Shown: positions 44,973-53,579 of the stretch, in pieces
Layout: every line of letters begins with the position of its first letter
Position numbering within the stretch: the first letter of the stretch is position 1
The notes under the pieces: model-generated
Database searches by the model: none
What the model saw: the letters and a program-made list of their open reading frames with translations, nothing else
Told to the model about the DNA's origin: nothing
Program-made: the position numbers and the translations under genes
DNA from: Erythrobacter longus
GTDB taxonomy: Bacteria; Pseudomonadota; Alphaproteobacteria; Sphingomonadales; Sphingomonadaceae
Reading direction: 5' to 3'
NCBI RefSeq assembly: GCF_000715015.1
Contig: NZ_JMIW01000003.1
Coordinates: forward strand, 558,001-622,000
Length of the DNA: 64,000 bases

Positions 44973-47564
44973 TCAAGCAGCGGCTCTTTTTGCAAGGGGC
45001 GCACTGTTTTCGGCAAACTGACGAACATTGCGTTGAGGGCGCCCGAAATAGAACCCCTGGAAGCAATTGCACCCAAGCTCCGCCATCGCCTTGGCCTGTT
45101 CCTCTTGCTCGATCCCCTCTGCCGTGACGTCAATTTCAAGCGATTGTGCAAGAGCAACAATCGCTGACACAACAGCCTGGCTGCGCTGTGAACCGGCGGC
45201 GGCAGCTTGAACGAACTCACGGTCGATCTTGATCATCGAGAAGTCCATCTTGTCGATGTAGTTGAGCGAGGAATACCCGCGGCCAAAATCATCAAGCGCA
45301 AAAGAGACGCCCAAAGTCTGCAGGCTTTGGAGGAGCTGCTCAATCTGCGCATCCATTTCAAGCACGAGGCTCTCAGTGAGTTCCAGCACAAGCCGATTGG
45401 GGTTGAGGCCGCTAGCAGCCAGTGCCTGTGCGACTGTCTGCAAGAAATGCGGGTCGCTCATCTGAAGGGTGGAGACATTAACGGCCAGTTTGACGTCGTC
45501 TGACCAGCTTGCTGCTTCACTGCATGCCGCTCGAAGCATCCAGGCACCCAGTCGGTCAATGAGGCGACATTCTTCTGCGACGGGAATGAATATCTCTGGT
45601 GAGACAATGCCGCGCTCTGGATGTTTCCACCGCATCAAGGCTTCGAAACACATCACCTCATCGCCATTGTCCCTGACGATAGGTTGATAACAAATCGAGA
45701 ACTGTCCCTTCTCAAGAGCGCTTTCCAAGTCTTTTTCGAGGCTTGAGCGATCTTCAAGTTTTTCCCGCATAGCCGGTTCGTAAACCACACAGGTTCCACG
45801 GCCGCGATCCTTTGCCGCATACAGCGCCAAGTCGGCATTGGTCATGTGGACACTTGAGTTTACCGCATCGGTGTTTTGGGCAAGCCCAATTGACGCCCCG
45901 ATCAGGATTTCAAAGCCATCGATCACAAATGGCTCGCACACTTTGTCGATGATGTCGTTGGACAATTCGATCGCTTCATCAATGGTCGAGGCTTCAGGCA
46001 GAAGAAGTGCGAATTCATCACCGCCCAAACGGCCAATGACAGCGTCTTCGCCAGCCGCTTCGCGGAAACGATCTGCAACCTGTTCAAGAAGCTGGTCACC
46101 TGCGGCGTGACCAAAGACGTCGTTCACCTGCTTAAACCGATCAAGGTCGATGAACGCAAGGATCGGGGTATCACCGGTTTTTACACTTGCAGCAATTCGG
46201 CTGTCGAGGAGCGTGCGGAAATGGTCGCGTGCATAAAGCTCGGTCAGGCTGTCGTGTTGGATAACATGGGTAAGCTTTTCGTTCGCTTCCTCGATCTGCT
46301 TGCGGCTTCGGCTCACGGCTCTCAGAGACAATAGCGCGGCAAGGAACGCAAGGATCACGAATGCAATTGCGACCGATAGCAGGATGACCTGTTGCTGCGT
46401 GCTGTTGAGCTCTGCTTCGTTCGCCGCTTTTTCCAGTGAAAGCTTTTCAATCCGAAGCTCGCGGTTGGCGGCATCAAATCGCGCTGCGAGAAGCGCGTTG
46501 TTCGCGGTCGAAGAAATTTTGGCCGCCTCGCCATCAATCCGGTTAAAGGCGGCAAGATGCTGCAAAGCGAGCTTGTAGTTTTCAGACTTAGAATACGCCT
46601 GATACGCCGTCTCGTGAAAGTCCCGGAAATAGGGCGATGTCGAAGAGAGGTCTTCGCCTTCAAAAGTGCGGCCAAAATACATCCGCGCAGTTCCGGCATC
46701 GCCTCTGGCAAGCGCGATCTGGCCCCTTACGCCGTAAACAAATGTGAGCCATTCCGGTGCGCTGTTCGATGCAATGGCGTTGGCCCGCTTGATCGACTGA
46801 TCGGCTGCATCAAGGTTGCCAGCAAGATATTGCGCCGATGCGATGTTGGTGAGGATGCGAGCTTCGAGAAGGGGGCTATCCATCTCCATTGAAACGCTCA
46901 ATGCCTCTTGGAATTCCGCCTCAGCCTCTTCGTAACGGCCCAGCTCTTTCAGCGCATTCCCGGTGTTATTGTGCGCTGAAAGCGAGAGAGACTTGTCCTG
47001 TGGAAACGCAGCTTTCGCTTGTTTGTAATAGCGCAGCACCCGTTCGTAATCGCCTGCATCAGAATAAAGCGAGCCGATGTTCTGGAGAACAATTGCGCGG
47101 CTACGCTCTTCGCCCAATGCTTCGTACAGTTCGTGTGCTTCAAGAAAGCACGATAGCGCATCGCCGTAATCGCCCTGGCTCACCTTCAGGCTCGCTTCTG
47201 AGCGCAACAGATCGGCGTGAAGTTTGGAGCCAGGGAAGTTGGCGGCAATTTCCGTGATGGCCGACCTGATGGTCTGCGCCGCTTCGTCCGCGCGGTTGAG
47301 GCGCATCAGTGCCTCGCCTTTAAGCCATTGTGCCGTAAGGCGCGCTTTTTCCGCTTCTTCGCTTTCGCCAATGACAAGGCGTTCTGCTTTTTGCGCACTT
47401 TTCAAAGCAGCGGCAGAATCAGCCATCATCATGGATTTCGCTTCACCAATGGCGGCTTCGAATGCGGCTTGATCGTCGGCGGAAGTTGCCAGGGCAGGCG
47501 ATGCAATCGCCAATAGAACCGGTGTGGCAAGAATTGCCCAGCGCTGTGCGCTTTTCTTTGTCAT
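44973..47564 (-). CDS. TPR-sensor GGDEF-EAL cyclic-di-GMP protein
   Basis: 863-aa inner-membrane signalling protein. A signal peptide (ending SPALAT) leads into a periplasmic TPR domain (about 30-385), one TM helix (about 392-417), GGDEF (435-600) and EAL (610-850). The GGDEF site is intact (GRLGGDEFALLL) with DLDRFKQVND and no RxxD I-site in front. EAL residues are also intact: EALMRWKHP, NVSTLQM, LELTESL, LDDFGRGYSSL, KIDREFV, TAEGIEQ. It could make or degrade c-di-GMP, tuned by something binding the periplasmic TPRs. The tandem upstream gene encodes a TPR-only paralogue. It may regulate the neighbouring surface proteins. Confidence 0.93.
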   Translation of the reverse strand: MTKKSAQRWAILATPVLLAIASPALATSADDQAAFEAAIGEAKSMMMADSAAALKSAQKAERLVIGESEEAEKARLTAQWLKGEALMRLNRADEAAQTIRSAITEIAANFPGSKLHADLLRSEASLKVSQGDYGDALSCFLEAHELYEALGEERSRAIVLQNIGSLYSDAGDYERVLRYYKQAKAAFPQDKSLSLSAHNNTGNALKELGRYEEAEAEFQEALSVSMEMDSPLLEARILTNIASAQYLAGNLDAADQSIKRANAIASNSAPEWLTFVYGVRGQIALARGDAGTARMYFGRTFEGEDLSSTSPYFRDFHETAYQAYSKSENYKLALQHLAAFNRIDGEAAKISSTANNALLAARFDAANRELRIEKLSLEKAANEAELNSTQQQVILLSVAIAFVILAFLAALLSLRAVSRSRKQIEEANEKLTHVIQHDSLTELYARDHFRTLLDSRIAASVKTGDTPILAFIDLDRFKQVNDVFGHAAGDQLLEQVADRFREAAGEDAVIGRLGGDEFALLLPEASTIDEAIELSNDIIDKVCEPFVIDGFEILIGASIGLAQNTDAVNSSVHMTNADLALYAAKDRGRGTCVVYEPAMREKLEDRSSLEKDLESALEKGQFSICYQPIVRDNGDEVMCFEALMRWKHPERGIVSPEIFIPVAEECRLIDRLGAWMLRAACSEAASWSDDVKLAVNVSTLQMSDPHFLQTVAQALAASGLNPNRLVLELTESLVLEMDAQIEQLLQSLQTLGVSFALDDFGRGYSSLNYIDKMDFSMIKIDREFVQAAAAGSQRSQAVVSAIVALAQSLEIDVTAEGIEQEEQAKAMAELGCNCFQGFYFGRPQRNVRQFAENSAPLAKRAAA

Positions 47565-47740
47565 TGCAATTCTCCCCGGTTGCCAACCGCTCAGCGACTA
47601 GGCCCCAACTCGTTTCCCAATTTCAGCTTTGCAAGAGAGGGAGTTGCTACGCTTGCCTCCGATGCCGCTGCTAAACATTTTCCTTCGCGACTAATGACTT
47701 GTATTCTCGAACATCTGGTTAATGTGCGAGTCGGTTTGAA

Positions 47741-48799
47741 TTAACCTTCAAGCTGGGCAACCTTGGCATTCAGTCTTGCCAATGCGGACTTGTGCAGGTC
47801 GCTTTGGTTTTGATCACCAAGCTGCGTGTAAAGTTCAGCGGCTGTCTCGTGAAAATCCCGAAAATGTGCGGCCGTTGCCTCAAGGTTTTCGCCTTCGAAT
47901 GCGCGCTCGATATGCGCTTTCGCTATGTCGAGATCGCCGTTTGTCATTTCGACCTGAGCAAGCACGCCATCGACAAACCGGGCCCAATCAGGCGCATGTT
48001 CCTGCGCAAGTTCCATTGCTTTGAGCGCGGTTGCCTCGGCCTCTTGCGAACGTCCGTCAGCGACCTGAACAGCTGCGATATTGGTCAGAATACGCGCGGT
48101 GAGAAGAGGGCTGCCCTTCGCAGGCGCCGTCTCAAGCGCCAAAGCAAATGCACTTTCGGCCTCGGAGTAACGCGCCAGTCCTTTCAGAGCATTTCCAATG
48201 TTATTGTGCGCTGACAGTGACAGCGCAGGATCTTCTGGAAACGCCTGCTGACCTTGCTCAAAATACATCAGTGCATGCTCAAACTGGCGAGCGCCTGAAT
48301 ACAGCGACCCGATGTTCAGCAATACAATCGCCTGGCTGCGTTTCTCGCCAAGGGTATCGTACAGGGCCTGCGCCTGCTTGAAGACGGGCAATGCGTCAGC
48401 GAATTGTCCGCTGCGAGCTTTAATGCCGCCGTGTGTACGAAGCAGATCAGCGTGCAGCTTTGAACCATGAAAGCTGCCTGCTGCTTCTTTCAGCGTTACC
48501 TCGATAATCGGTGAGGCTTCGCTGGAGCGATTGAGGCGCATCAAGGCCTCAGCTTCCAGCCAGCTTGCGGTCAGCCTTGCCATTTGAGCCTTGGAGCTTT
48601 CACCCCGAGCAATCTTGCGAGCGTTGCGAGCGTGCTCGAGTGCTGCTGCTGATTGGCTCATCATCTTTGAGCGTGCTTCGCCGATTTCACTATCGAATGC
48701 GGCTTCTTCGGCACTTGAAAGAGCCATGGCTGGCGCGCCAATGAAAAGGACAGTGGCGGCTGCGATGCTTGTGAGTTTACGAGTTTGTGACTTCAACAT
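47741..48799 (-). CDS. Periplasmic TPR protein, paralogue of the adjacent GGDEF-EAL sensor domain
   Basis: 352-aa exported protein with a signal peptide (ending GAPAMAL) and tetratricopeptide repeats. It aligns along its whole length with residues 1-385 of the downstream GGDEF-EAL protein: EIGEARSKMM, LKGEALMRLNR-like LEAEALMRLNRSSEA, GSKLHADLLR, AIVLLNIGSLYS, SLSAHNNIGNALKGL, ARILTNIA, and FEGENLEATAAHFRDFHETA all have near-identical partners. It stops where the TM helix would begin. A tandem duplication with loss or gain of the output domains is inferred. The start at 48799 follows AGGGGATTGAGG. Confidence 0.9.
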   Translation of the reverse strand: MLKSQTRKLTSIAAATVLFIGAPAMALSSAEEAAFDSEIGEARSKMMSQSAAALEHARNARKIARGESSKAQMARLTASWLEAEALMRLNRSSEASPIIEVTLKEAAGSFHGSKLHADLLRTHGGIKARSGQFADALPVFKQAQALYDTLGEKRSQAIVLLNIGSLYSGARQFEHALMYFEQGQQAFPEDPALSLSAHNNIGNALKGLARYSEAESAFALALETAPAKGSPLLTARILTNIAAVQVADGRSQEAEATALKAMELAQEHAPDWARFVDGVLAQVEMTNGDLDIAKAHIERAFEGENLEATAAHFRDFHETAAELYTQLGDQNQSDLHKSALARLNAKVAQLEG

Positions 48800-48860
48800 C
48801 CTCAATCCCCTTTGAGAATTCTTAACCTGAGAATACAAAATAATTCGGTGTATCTGTGAG

Positions 48861-51800
48861 TTAGAAGTTGAGGTTGAAGTTACCGCCGACCACAAAGCCA
48901 GCCTCGTTCGCAGTGTTTCCGGCCGACACATGCCTGCCGAATAAGGCGAAGTCGGACCTGGTACTTAACGGCATAGAATACACCGCTTCTGCTGTAATCC
49001 GGCGCTCGGTTTGAATGCCGAAGGTCTGCGTCACCATGCCAAGTTCGCCGGTTTGACGGTCGATTACCTGCTCGCTGGTGAATTGCAGTTCACCGCGTTC
49101 AACCTGAAGTGGTTGAGCAAGTGAGAAACGCAGTGTGTCGCGGTTTGACAGAACTCCGTGTTTGGTGGCCGAAATCTGGCCCGCGGTGCTCATGACGCCG
49201 CCTGCGTTCGTCAGGAATTGTTCGCGAGACGTTTCAGTGCGCGCACCGGTTGCTGACATGTCGAGCGAGAAGCCGCTGCCCAGGTCAAACGATGCAGATA
49301 CGGTCATGGCTTCGGTTCGTGCGCCATTGCCCAAAAGTGCATCGGAGCCGGTTTGCTGACCAAGGATAGCATTGTCCTCGTCCAGAAGCGTGTACTGGAA
49401 GCCCAGCTTGATGTTGTCATTGACCTTTTGTTCAATGTCGAAAGTCAGAGCCTGAGCCGGACGATCGCCAAATTGACGTTGGAGCAGCACCTGCTGAGGG
49501 TTGCTATTGCTAAGGTCGTCCCAGCTTTCGCGGTTTTGCGAGAAGCCGACGCGAACGGTGGTCGAGGGCAGGATCTTGTATCCGGCCTGTGCAAAGGTTT
49601 CGCCAGAGGCAAAACCGAGCAGCGGGTTAACACCGCCGGTGATCGGATCGTAATCGCTCTGGATACCGAACTGGTAGCCCGACAATGCCATCGCGCCTTG
49701 GCCGTGGCCAACCGTGAAGGACATGTTGCCTTTGGGACTGGTCAGTGTCGCCGCGCTGTGGACCATTTGCAGGCTGCCCTGTTGGTCGAAACGAGGTGCC
49801 ATGGCGTCAACTCGAAGGTTCCAGCTGTTGCCAATTTCATTACCGTTCGAGCGCACCTCGCTGAAACCGGCGCGGCCATTGCCGTTGCTGTCGCTGCCTT
49901 TGCTCTTGATCCAGTTCGTGAAACGTTGGCTCACGTAATCCTGAAAACGCTCATTACCGCGGCCAAGGGCATCTGTTTGAGAACCATAAGTGAACGAGGA
50001 AACCGGGATTGAGAAATCGCGGTAGGTGCCTGCAACATTTTCAAAGCCGGTGAAAAAGGCATTTTCGGTTTCCCAATGGAGCGGAATGCCAGCTGCGAAG
50101 AGTTCGTTTGCGGAAACAGATGACTGCATCATGCGCTTAAATAGACTGCTCCAGCGGAACATGGTGAAGGACATCGAATTGAAGTCGAGCGGTGACTGCG
50201 ATGCGGTCACGTCGAGAAGGCCCCAACCATAGACTTCGTCCGGTCCCGGCGCGCCCAGATCGCGGGCGGAGCGGAAGATGATCTGAGCCGAAGCTTCGGG
50301 AGCCTGCGAAAGCCAGGGCCAACGGTCATGCAAAAGGGCAACTGCGCCCGACACAAGGGGAGCAGCAAACGATGTGCCGTTATGGCGTGTCACACCGCCG
50401 TGACCATCGGACAAAAGCAGCATTTCACCCGGCGCAACAACCGTGCGCAGGTAAAGCTCGTTGCCGGCATTGCATACGCCGTTATCGAGCAGGCAAGTGC
50501 TGCCTGGACGGTTAGAGAAGGACGAGATTTCGCCCATCGGATTGATCGAGCCAACAAAGATCGTGCTCGCTGCGTTTTCGCCGTAGCGCCATTCGATGTC
50601 AGTTGTTTGGGTAATGCCTTCGTTACCAGCAGCAATCACATACAGCGTGTCGCGGTTGACGCTTTGAATGTCAGTGCGCGCGAACATGTCAGCCATGGCT
50701 TGCGGAATGACCCAGCCTTTTTCGCCAAGCGACATGTTGATGATGCTGGTGCGACCGACCGCATTGGCACCTTGCATATTGCCCGGCTGCATCGCGAGGA
50801 TGCCTTCAGCCACTTCATTCCAACCCGAACCGCCTTCTGGATTGAACGGGTTGTAGGTCGCGATGCTCACATCAGGAGCGATGCCCATGACACCGAAACC
50901 GTCGTGGTCGCCTGCGATCAAGCTTGCAACACCGGCACCGTGACCGCCAACTTCATTGTCAAAGCCGCCAGCCCAGATAATGTTGTTGCCAAGGTCGGCG
51001 TCGTTCGAGAAGCTGCCGTCGATAATACCGATGATTGTATCAGCGCCGCGGCCTTGGATCTGGGTGAGTTCCGGGGTCCAGTTGATGGTCGCCATCCAGT
51101 GGTCAACCGCATCAATGCCAGAATACAGATTGATCGAATCGTGCCAGTCCAAAAGCAGCGCACCGCGCTCGGCAGCGGTCATCACTTCGAGGCTTGCGCG
51201 GCTGTTTACGTCAAAGCCGTGACGGCTGAAGATTTCGTCGACGAGAACGCTGAAGTCGTTGCCTGTGCGTGCGGTGTATTCAGCACCAAACTGGCCTTCG
51301 GCCTGAGAGATCAGGTCGTTGACAGCATTCATCATCAGGCTTGGTGTGCCGTCGCGTACAATGTTGCCAAGCACGTCGCGCTGGATCGCATCAAAGCTCT
51401 GGTTCACCGCTTGAATCTGTGAACGGTGGACGTTCCAGAAGTTGCCAAACGATTCAAACCGGTTCGCGTCAAATGCGATGATGTCGCCGTAGAACGGGTT
51501 GATATCGCCCCAGAACGCGGTGATGTCGCCGTAGAACGGGCTGATATCACCATAGAATGGATTGATATCGCCATAGAACGGATTGATGTCGCCCCAGAAC
51601 GGGTTGATGTCGCCCCAGAATGGATTGATGTCACCCCAGAACGGGTTGATATCACCGTAGAAAGGCGAAAGGCTGCGCAGGGTTACAATCCCGGTTTCGG
51701 CCGCGCCTTGGACCTGAAGGTTGGTGGACACCAGGCTGCCGCTAAGGTCGCCAGCAAAGTTGACATTATAAACGGCCTGCTGCGCGTCCTGGCTAAGGCC

Positions 51801-52247
51801 AAAGGTCGCAGAGTGTGCCGCGGTATCGCCATAACCAAGCGATACAGCATTGATGATCGGGCTGGAGTTTGCAGACTGGAACGGTGCGAATGCGGGAATG
51901 GGGGTATTCACAAAGCCGTCATCACCATCGCTGGTGAAGTCTACATCATAGATAGCCTGCTGGATATCATCGCTCAGAGCGACCTTGGACACATCCTCAA
52001 GCGCTGCGATCTCGATTGTCGCAATGCTTTCATCAAGCCGCTTTTGATCGACCGCGCTAATAAGCAGCGCTGGGCTTTCAGTTTCGTGTGTGCCTTCCTG
52101 CGCGATAGTGACAGTCGTCACAGACGGGTCGAATGCCACGGCAATGTCTGCTGTGTTTTCGTTCGCGTGTGCGGCGCTCATGGCTGATACGGCCAAAGCG
52201 ATGCCTGCTGTGCTGCGTGCGAGTTGAGCTTTCATAAAGAACACCAA
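48861..52247 (-). CDS. S8 (subtilisin-like) autotransporter serine protease with GDI heptads
   Basis: Exported protease of about 1124-1128 aa. A signal peptide (ending SAAHAN) is followed by nine tandem heptads of the form PF[WY]GDIN (residues 194-258). The S8 protease domain has Asp in IIGIIDGSFSND (about 405), His in GGHGAGVASLIAGD (about 435), the oxyanion Asn in IAAGNEG and Ser in GTSFAAPLVSGA (about 620). Residues from about 780 form an outer-membrane-type beta region ending VVGGNFNLNF. Asp is followed by Gly-Ser rather than the usual Thr/Ser-Gly. Starts at TTG 52247, GTG 52244 (best spaced from GGGGGA) and ATG 52235 are all possible. Confidence 0.9.
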   Translation of the reverse strand: MVFFMKAQLARSTAGIALAVSAMSAAHANENTADIAVAFDPSVTTVTIAQEGTHETESPALLISAVDQKRLDESIATIEIAALEDVSKVALSDDIQQAIYDVDFTSDGDDGFVNTPIPAFAPFQSANSSPIINAVSLGYGDTAAHSATFGLSQDAQQAVYNVNFAGDLSGSLVSTNLQVQGAAETGIVTLRSLSPFYGDINPFWGDINPFWGDINPFWGDINPFYGDINPFYGDISPFYGDITAFWGDINPFYGDIIAFDANRFESFGNFWNVHRSQIQAVNQSFDAIQRDVLGNIVRDGTPSLMMNAVNDLISQAEGQFGAEYTARTGNDFSVLVDEIFSRHGFDVNSRASLEVMTAAERGALLLDWHDSINLYSGIDAVDHWMATINWTPELTQIQGRGADTIIGIIDGSFSNDADLGNNIIWAGGFDNEVGGHGAGVASLIAGDHDGFGVMGIAPDVSIATYNPFNPEGGSGWNEVAEGILAMQPGNMQGANAVGRTSIINMSLGEKGWVIPQAMADMFARTDIQSVNRDTLYVIAAGNEGITQTTDIEWRYGENAASTIFVGSINPMGEISSFSNRPGSTCLLDNGVCNAGNELYLRTVVAPGEMLLLSDGHGGVTRHNGTSFAAPLVSGAVALLHDRWPWLSQAPEASAQIIFRSARDLGAPGPDEVYGWGLLDVTASQSPLDFNSMSFTMFRWSSLFKRMMQSSVSANELFAAGIPLHWETENAFFTGFENVAGTYRDFSIPVSSFTYGSQTDALGRGNERFQDYVSQRFTNWIKSKGSDSNGNGRAGFSEVRSNGNEIGNSWNLRVDAMAPRFDQQGSLQMVHSAATLTSPKGNMSFTVGHGQGAMALSGYQFGIQSDYDPITGGVNPLLGFASGETFAQAGYKILPSTTVRVGFSQNRESWDDLSNSNPQQVLLQRQFGDRPAQALTFDIEQKVNDNIKLGFQYTLLDEDNAILGQQTGSDALLGNGARTEAMTVSASFDLGSGFSLDMSATGARTETSREQFLTNAGGVMSTAGQISATKHGVLSNRDTLRFSLAQPLQVERGELQFTSEQVIDRQTGELGMVTQTFGIQTERRITAEAVYSMPLSTRSDFALFGRHVSAGNTANEAGFVVGGNFNLNF
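51472..51664 (-). repeat. Nine 21-bp tandem units encoding GDI heptads
   Basis: Within the S8 protease gene, nine in-frame 21-bp units encode PF[WY]GD[I][NST] heptads with W/Y alternation. Units differ mainly at third codon positions, so amino acids are conserved better than DNA. The array is an exported spacer or binding segment between signal peptide and protease domain. Confidence 0.9.
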
Positions 52248-52646
52248 AAAATTCCCCCGGACAGAACTATTCCATCTCGTTAGCCAGTGGTTTTAGCCGG
52301 GAGAGTTGGTGATGCGGTTCATGGGCTTAGTTAAGATTTTAAGAAGTTAACATGCTCGCCATAGGGGCCGAAATGCACCCCGAATTTTGCGGATTGGTGC
52401 AAGTGTGGGTGACGCGATCGTTAAGACTAAGTGAACGCGCAAAACACGACCCGGGGCGCAAGATGTAAACTCTTCGCGAGCGTTAACTGGGAGGGTGGCT
52501 TTGGCTCGTGCTCCGCGAATCGCCTGCGTACAAGCATTTGGCGCAATCGCTCTGCCTGGCGTCAAGGCGCGCTTGCTTTTTCAAGGAACCTTCCATAATA
52601 GCGCTGCCACCGCGAAATTGTTCATTATCAAAGAAGGGAATGCATC
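52248..52646. other. 399-bp gene-free stretch before the RNA repair operon
   Basis: Carries the divergent control regions of the S8 protease gene (left) and the repair operon (right). A possible promoter for the latter is TTGCTT (52573-52578), 15 bases, CATAAT (52594-52599), which is shorter than ideal. TGGTTTTAGCCG occurs near 52287 and again near 52750. No sigma-54 site of the RtcR-controlled type is evident. Confidence 0.35.
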
Positions 52647-52748
52647 ATGCAAAACACAGCGCATCACGACGCAATCACTTCATTAAAATTTGATACTCAG
52701 GAACAATTGTCATGGGCAATTCGATCCAAGGTGGGCGCGCTCACCTAA
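52647..52748 (+). CDS. Small leader ORF 1 (33 aa)
   Basis: ATG 52647 with AAGGGA about 7 bases upstream opens a 33-codon frame (begins MQNTAHHDAI, ends RSKVGALT) that overlaps small ORF 2. Codon use looks ordinary. It may be a leader peptide of the repair operon or a chance frame; only the good ribosome-binding site and the chained overlaps support it. Confidence 0.35.
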   Translation: MQNTAHHDAITSLKFDTQEQLSWAIRSKVGALT

Positions 52749-52852
52749 CTGGTTTTAGCCGCCGTAATATACGCGCGGTCGTTACTCACATTCGTCGGCT
52801 GACACTGGCCTCCTTCTCATTCAAGAGCGGGGAGACAGGCCATGCGTGCTGA
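52712..52852 (+). CDS. Small leader ORF 2 (46 aa)
   Basis: ATG 52712, preceded by AGGA at 9-base spacing, opens a 46-aa basic peptide (begins MGNSIQGGRAHL, ends KSGETGHAC). It ends 11 bases inside the next gene, so ribosomes finishing it would pass the start of the 245-aa gene. This is the geometry of translational coupling or attenuation. Existence of the peptide is unproven. Confidence 0.38.
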   Translation: MGNSIQGGRAHLTGFSRRNIRAVVTHIRRLTLASFSFKSGETGHAC

Positions 52853-53579
52853 TATGTTCAAAGTCATCGTGGAACGCCCGCGGTGGGCGTCTCGTCATGC
52901 CCCTGCGGTAAAGCTTAAAAAGGACAGAAATGTTGCTCGCAAATTCGTAGGACACAAGCGGCACGCATGGGAAGAAGCGCCGTACACGAAATCCCTCAGC
53001 GAAAACCTCGCACCGCTAAAGCGCTATTTGAATAAGCAACGCGGCCGCCGGTGGGATGATGTTTTCAGTGAGATATGCCAGTCTCTCGATACAGGTAGCA
53101 CCGTGAAGATGCATGTGCGCGAGCACGTGGAAGACTTCATCATGGTGCGCGTTCGCGTAGACAGGCAAGGTACGTGGCTTGGCCAGCACAAATGGCGCGG
53201 CGCGCAGCCTCTCGATTCGTGGTGGCCGGACCTTTATGTCGATCCCGACGATGGCATTATCAAGGAAACGAATGCTCTTCGCAGTGCGCTTGGGCTGCCA
53301 GGACGGCATGCCTTTGTCCGCGTCTGTACCTGCTATCCCCAAGGGCCTTTTGCTGATTTCAAGCGGCTTTGCGAAACTTCGATCCTGATCAAGCGCAAGG
53401 GGCTCTGGTTCCACTGCGAGCTGGACCGCGACCCGAAATGTGGTGCCCCCCATCTGCGTTTCGAGCTTATCGAGAAGCAGTGGGAAACGCATGAGCGATG
53501 GAAAGTCGTCAAGATGGCTCAGCTTTCGAGCAAGGCGTTGAAACGCCATGGGCTGCACAATTGTGGGGGAGACATGTGA
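52842..53579 (+). CDS. Unrecognised protein in RtcB2-PrfH operon (245 aa)
   Basis: 245-aa soluble, basic protein with no motif I can assign. The N-terminal 70 residues are strongly positive (RPRWASRHAPAVKLKKDRN, VGHKRHAWEE), suggesting contact with RNA or ribosomes. KSLSENLAPLKRYLNKQRGR, WDDVFSEICQSLD and VREHVEDF look like conserved family blocks, and there is a central SWWPDLYVDPDDG. GGGGAG precedes the ATG. Its stop overlaps the rtcB2 start (TGATG), so the three genes are one translational unit. A role in sensing or preparing damaged RNA or ribosomes for ligation is inferred from context only. Confidence 0.75.
   Translation: MRADMFKVIVERPRWASRHAPAVKLKKDRNVARKFVGHKRHAWEEAPYTKSLSENLAPLKRYLNKQRGRRWDDVFSEICQSLDTGSTVKMHVREHVEDFIMVRVRVDRQGTWLGQHKWRGAQPLDSWWPDLYVDPDDGIIKETNALRSALGLPGRHAFVRVCTCYPQGPFADFKRLCETSILIKRKGLWFHCELDRDPKCGAPHLRFELIEKQWETHERWKVVKMAQLSSKALKRHGLHNCGGDM

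Noticed and set aside
50328..51422. 364-aa plus-strand frame inside the S8 protease gene
   Set aside because: Antisense shadow of a strong coding gene; no family pattern and no ribosome-binding site, and the opposite strand carries the full protease triad.
52561..52600. Sigma-54 promoter for the rtcB2 operon, as for E. coli rtcBA
   Set aside because: The GG and GC elements are not at the required spacing and no RtcR-type activator gene is present.
52495..52686. 63-aa plus-strand frame upstream of the repair operon
   Set aside because: Only a TTG start with GGGAGGG nearby; the peptide has no domain-like pattern and overlaps the better supported small ORF 1.
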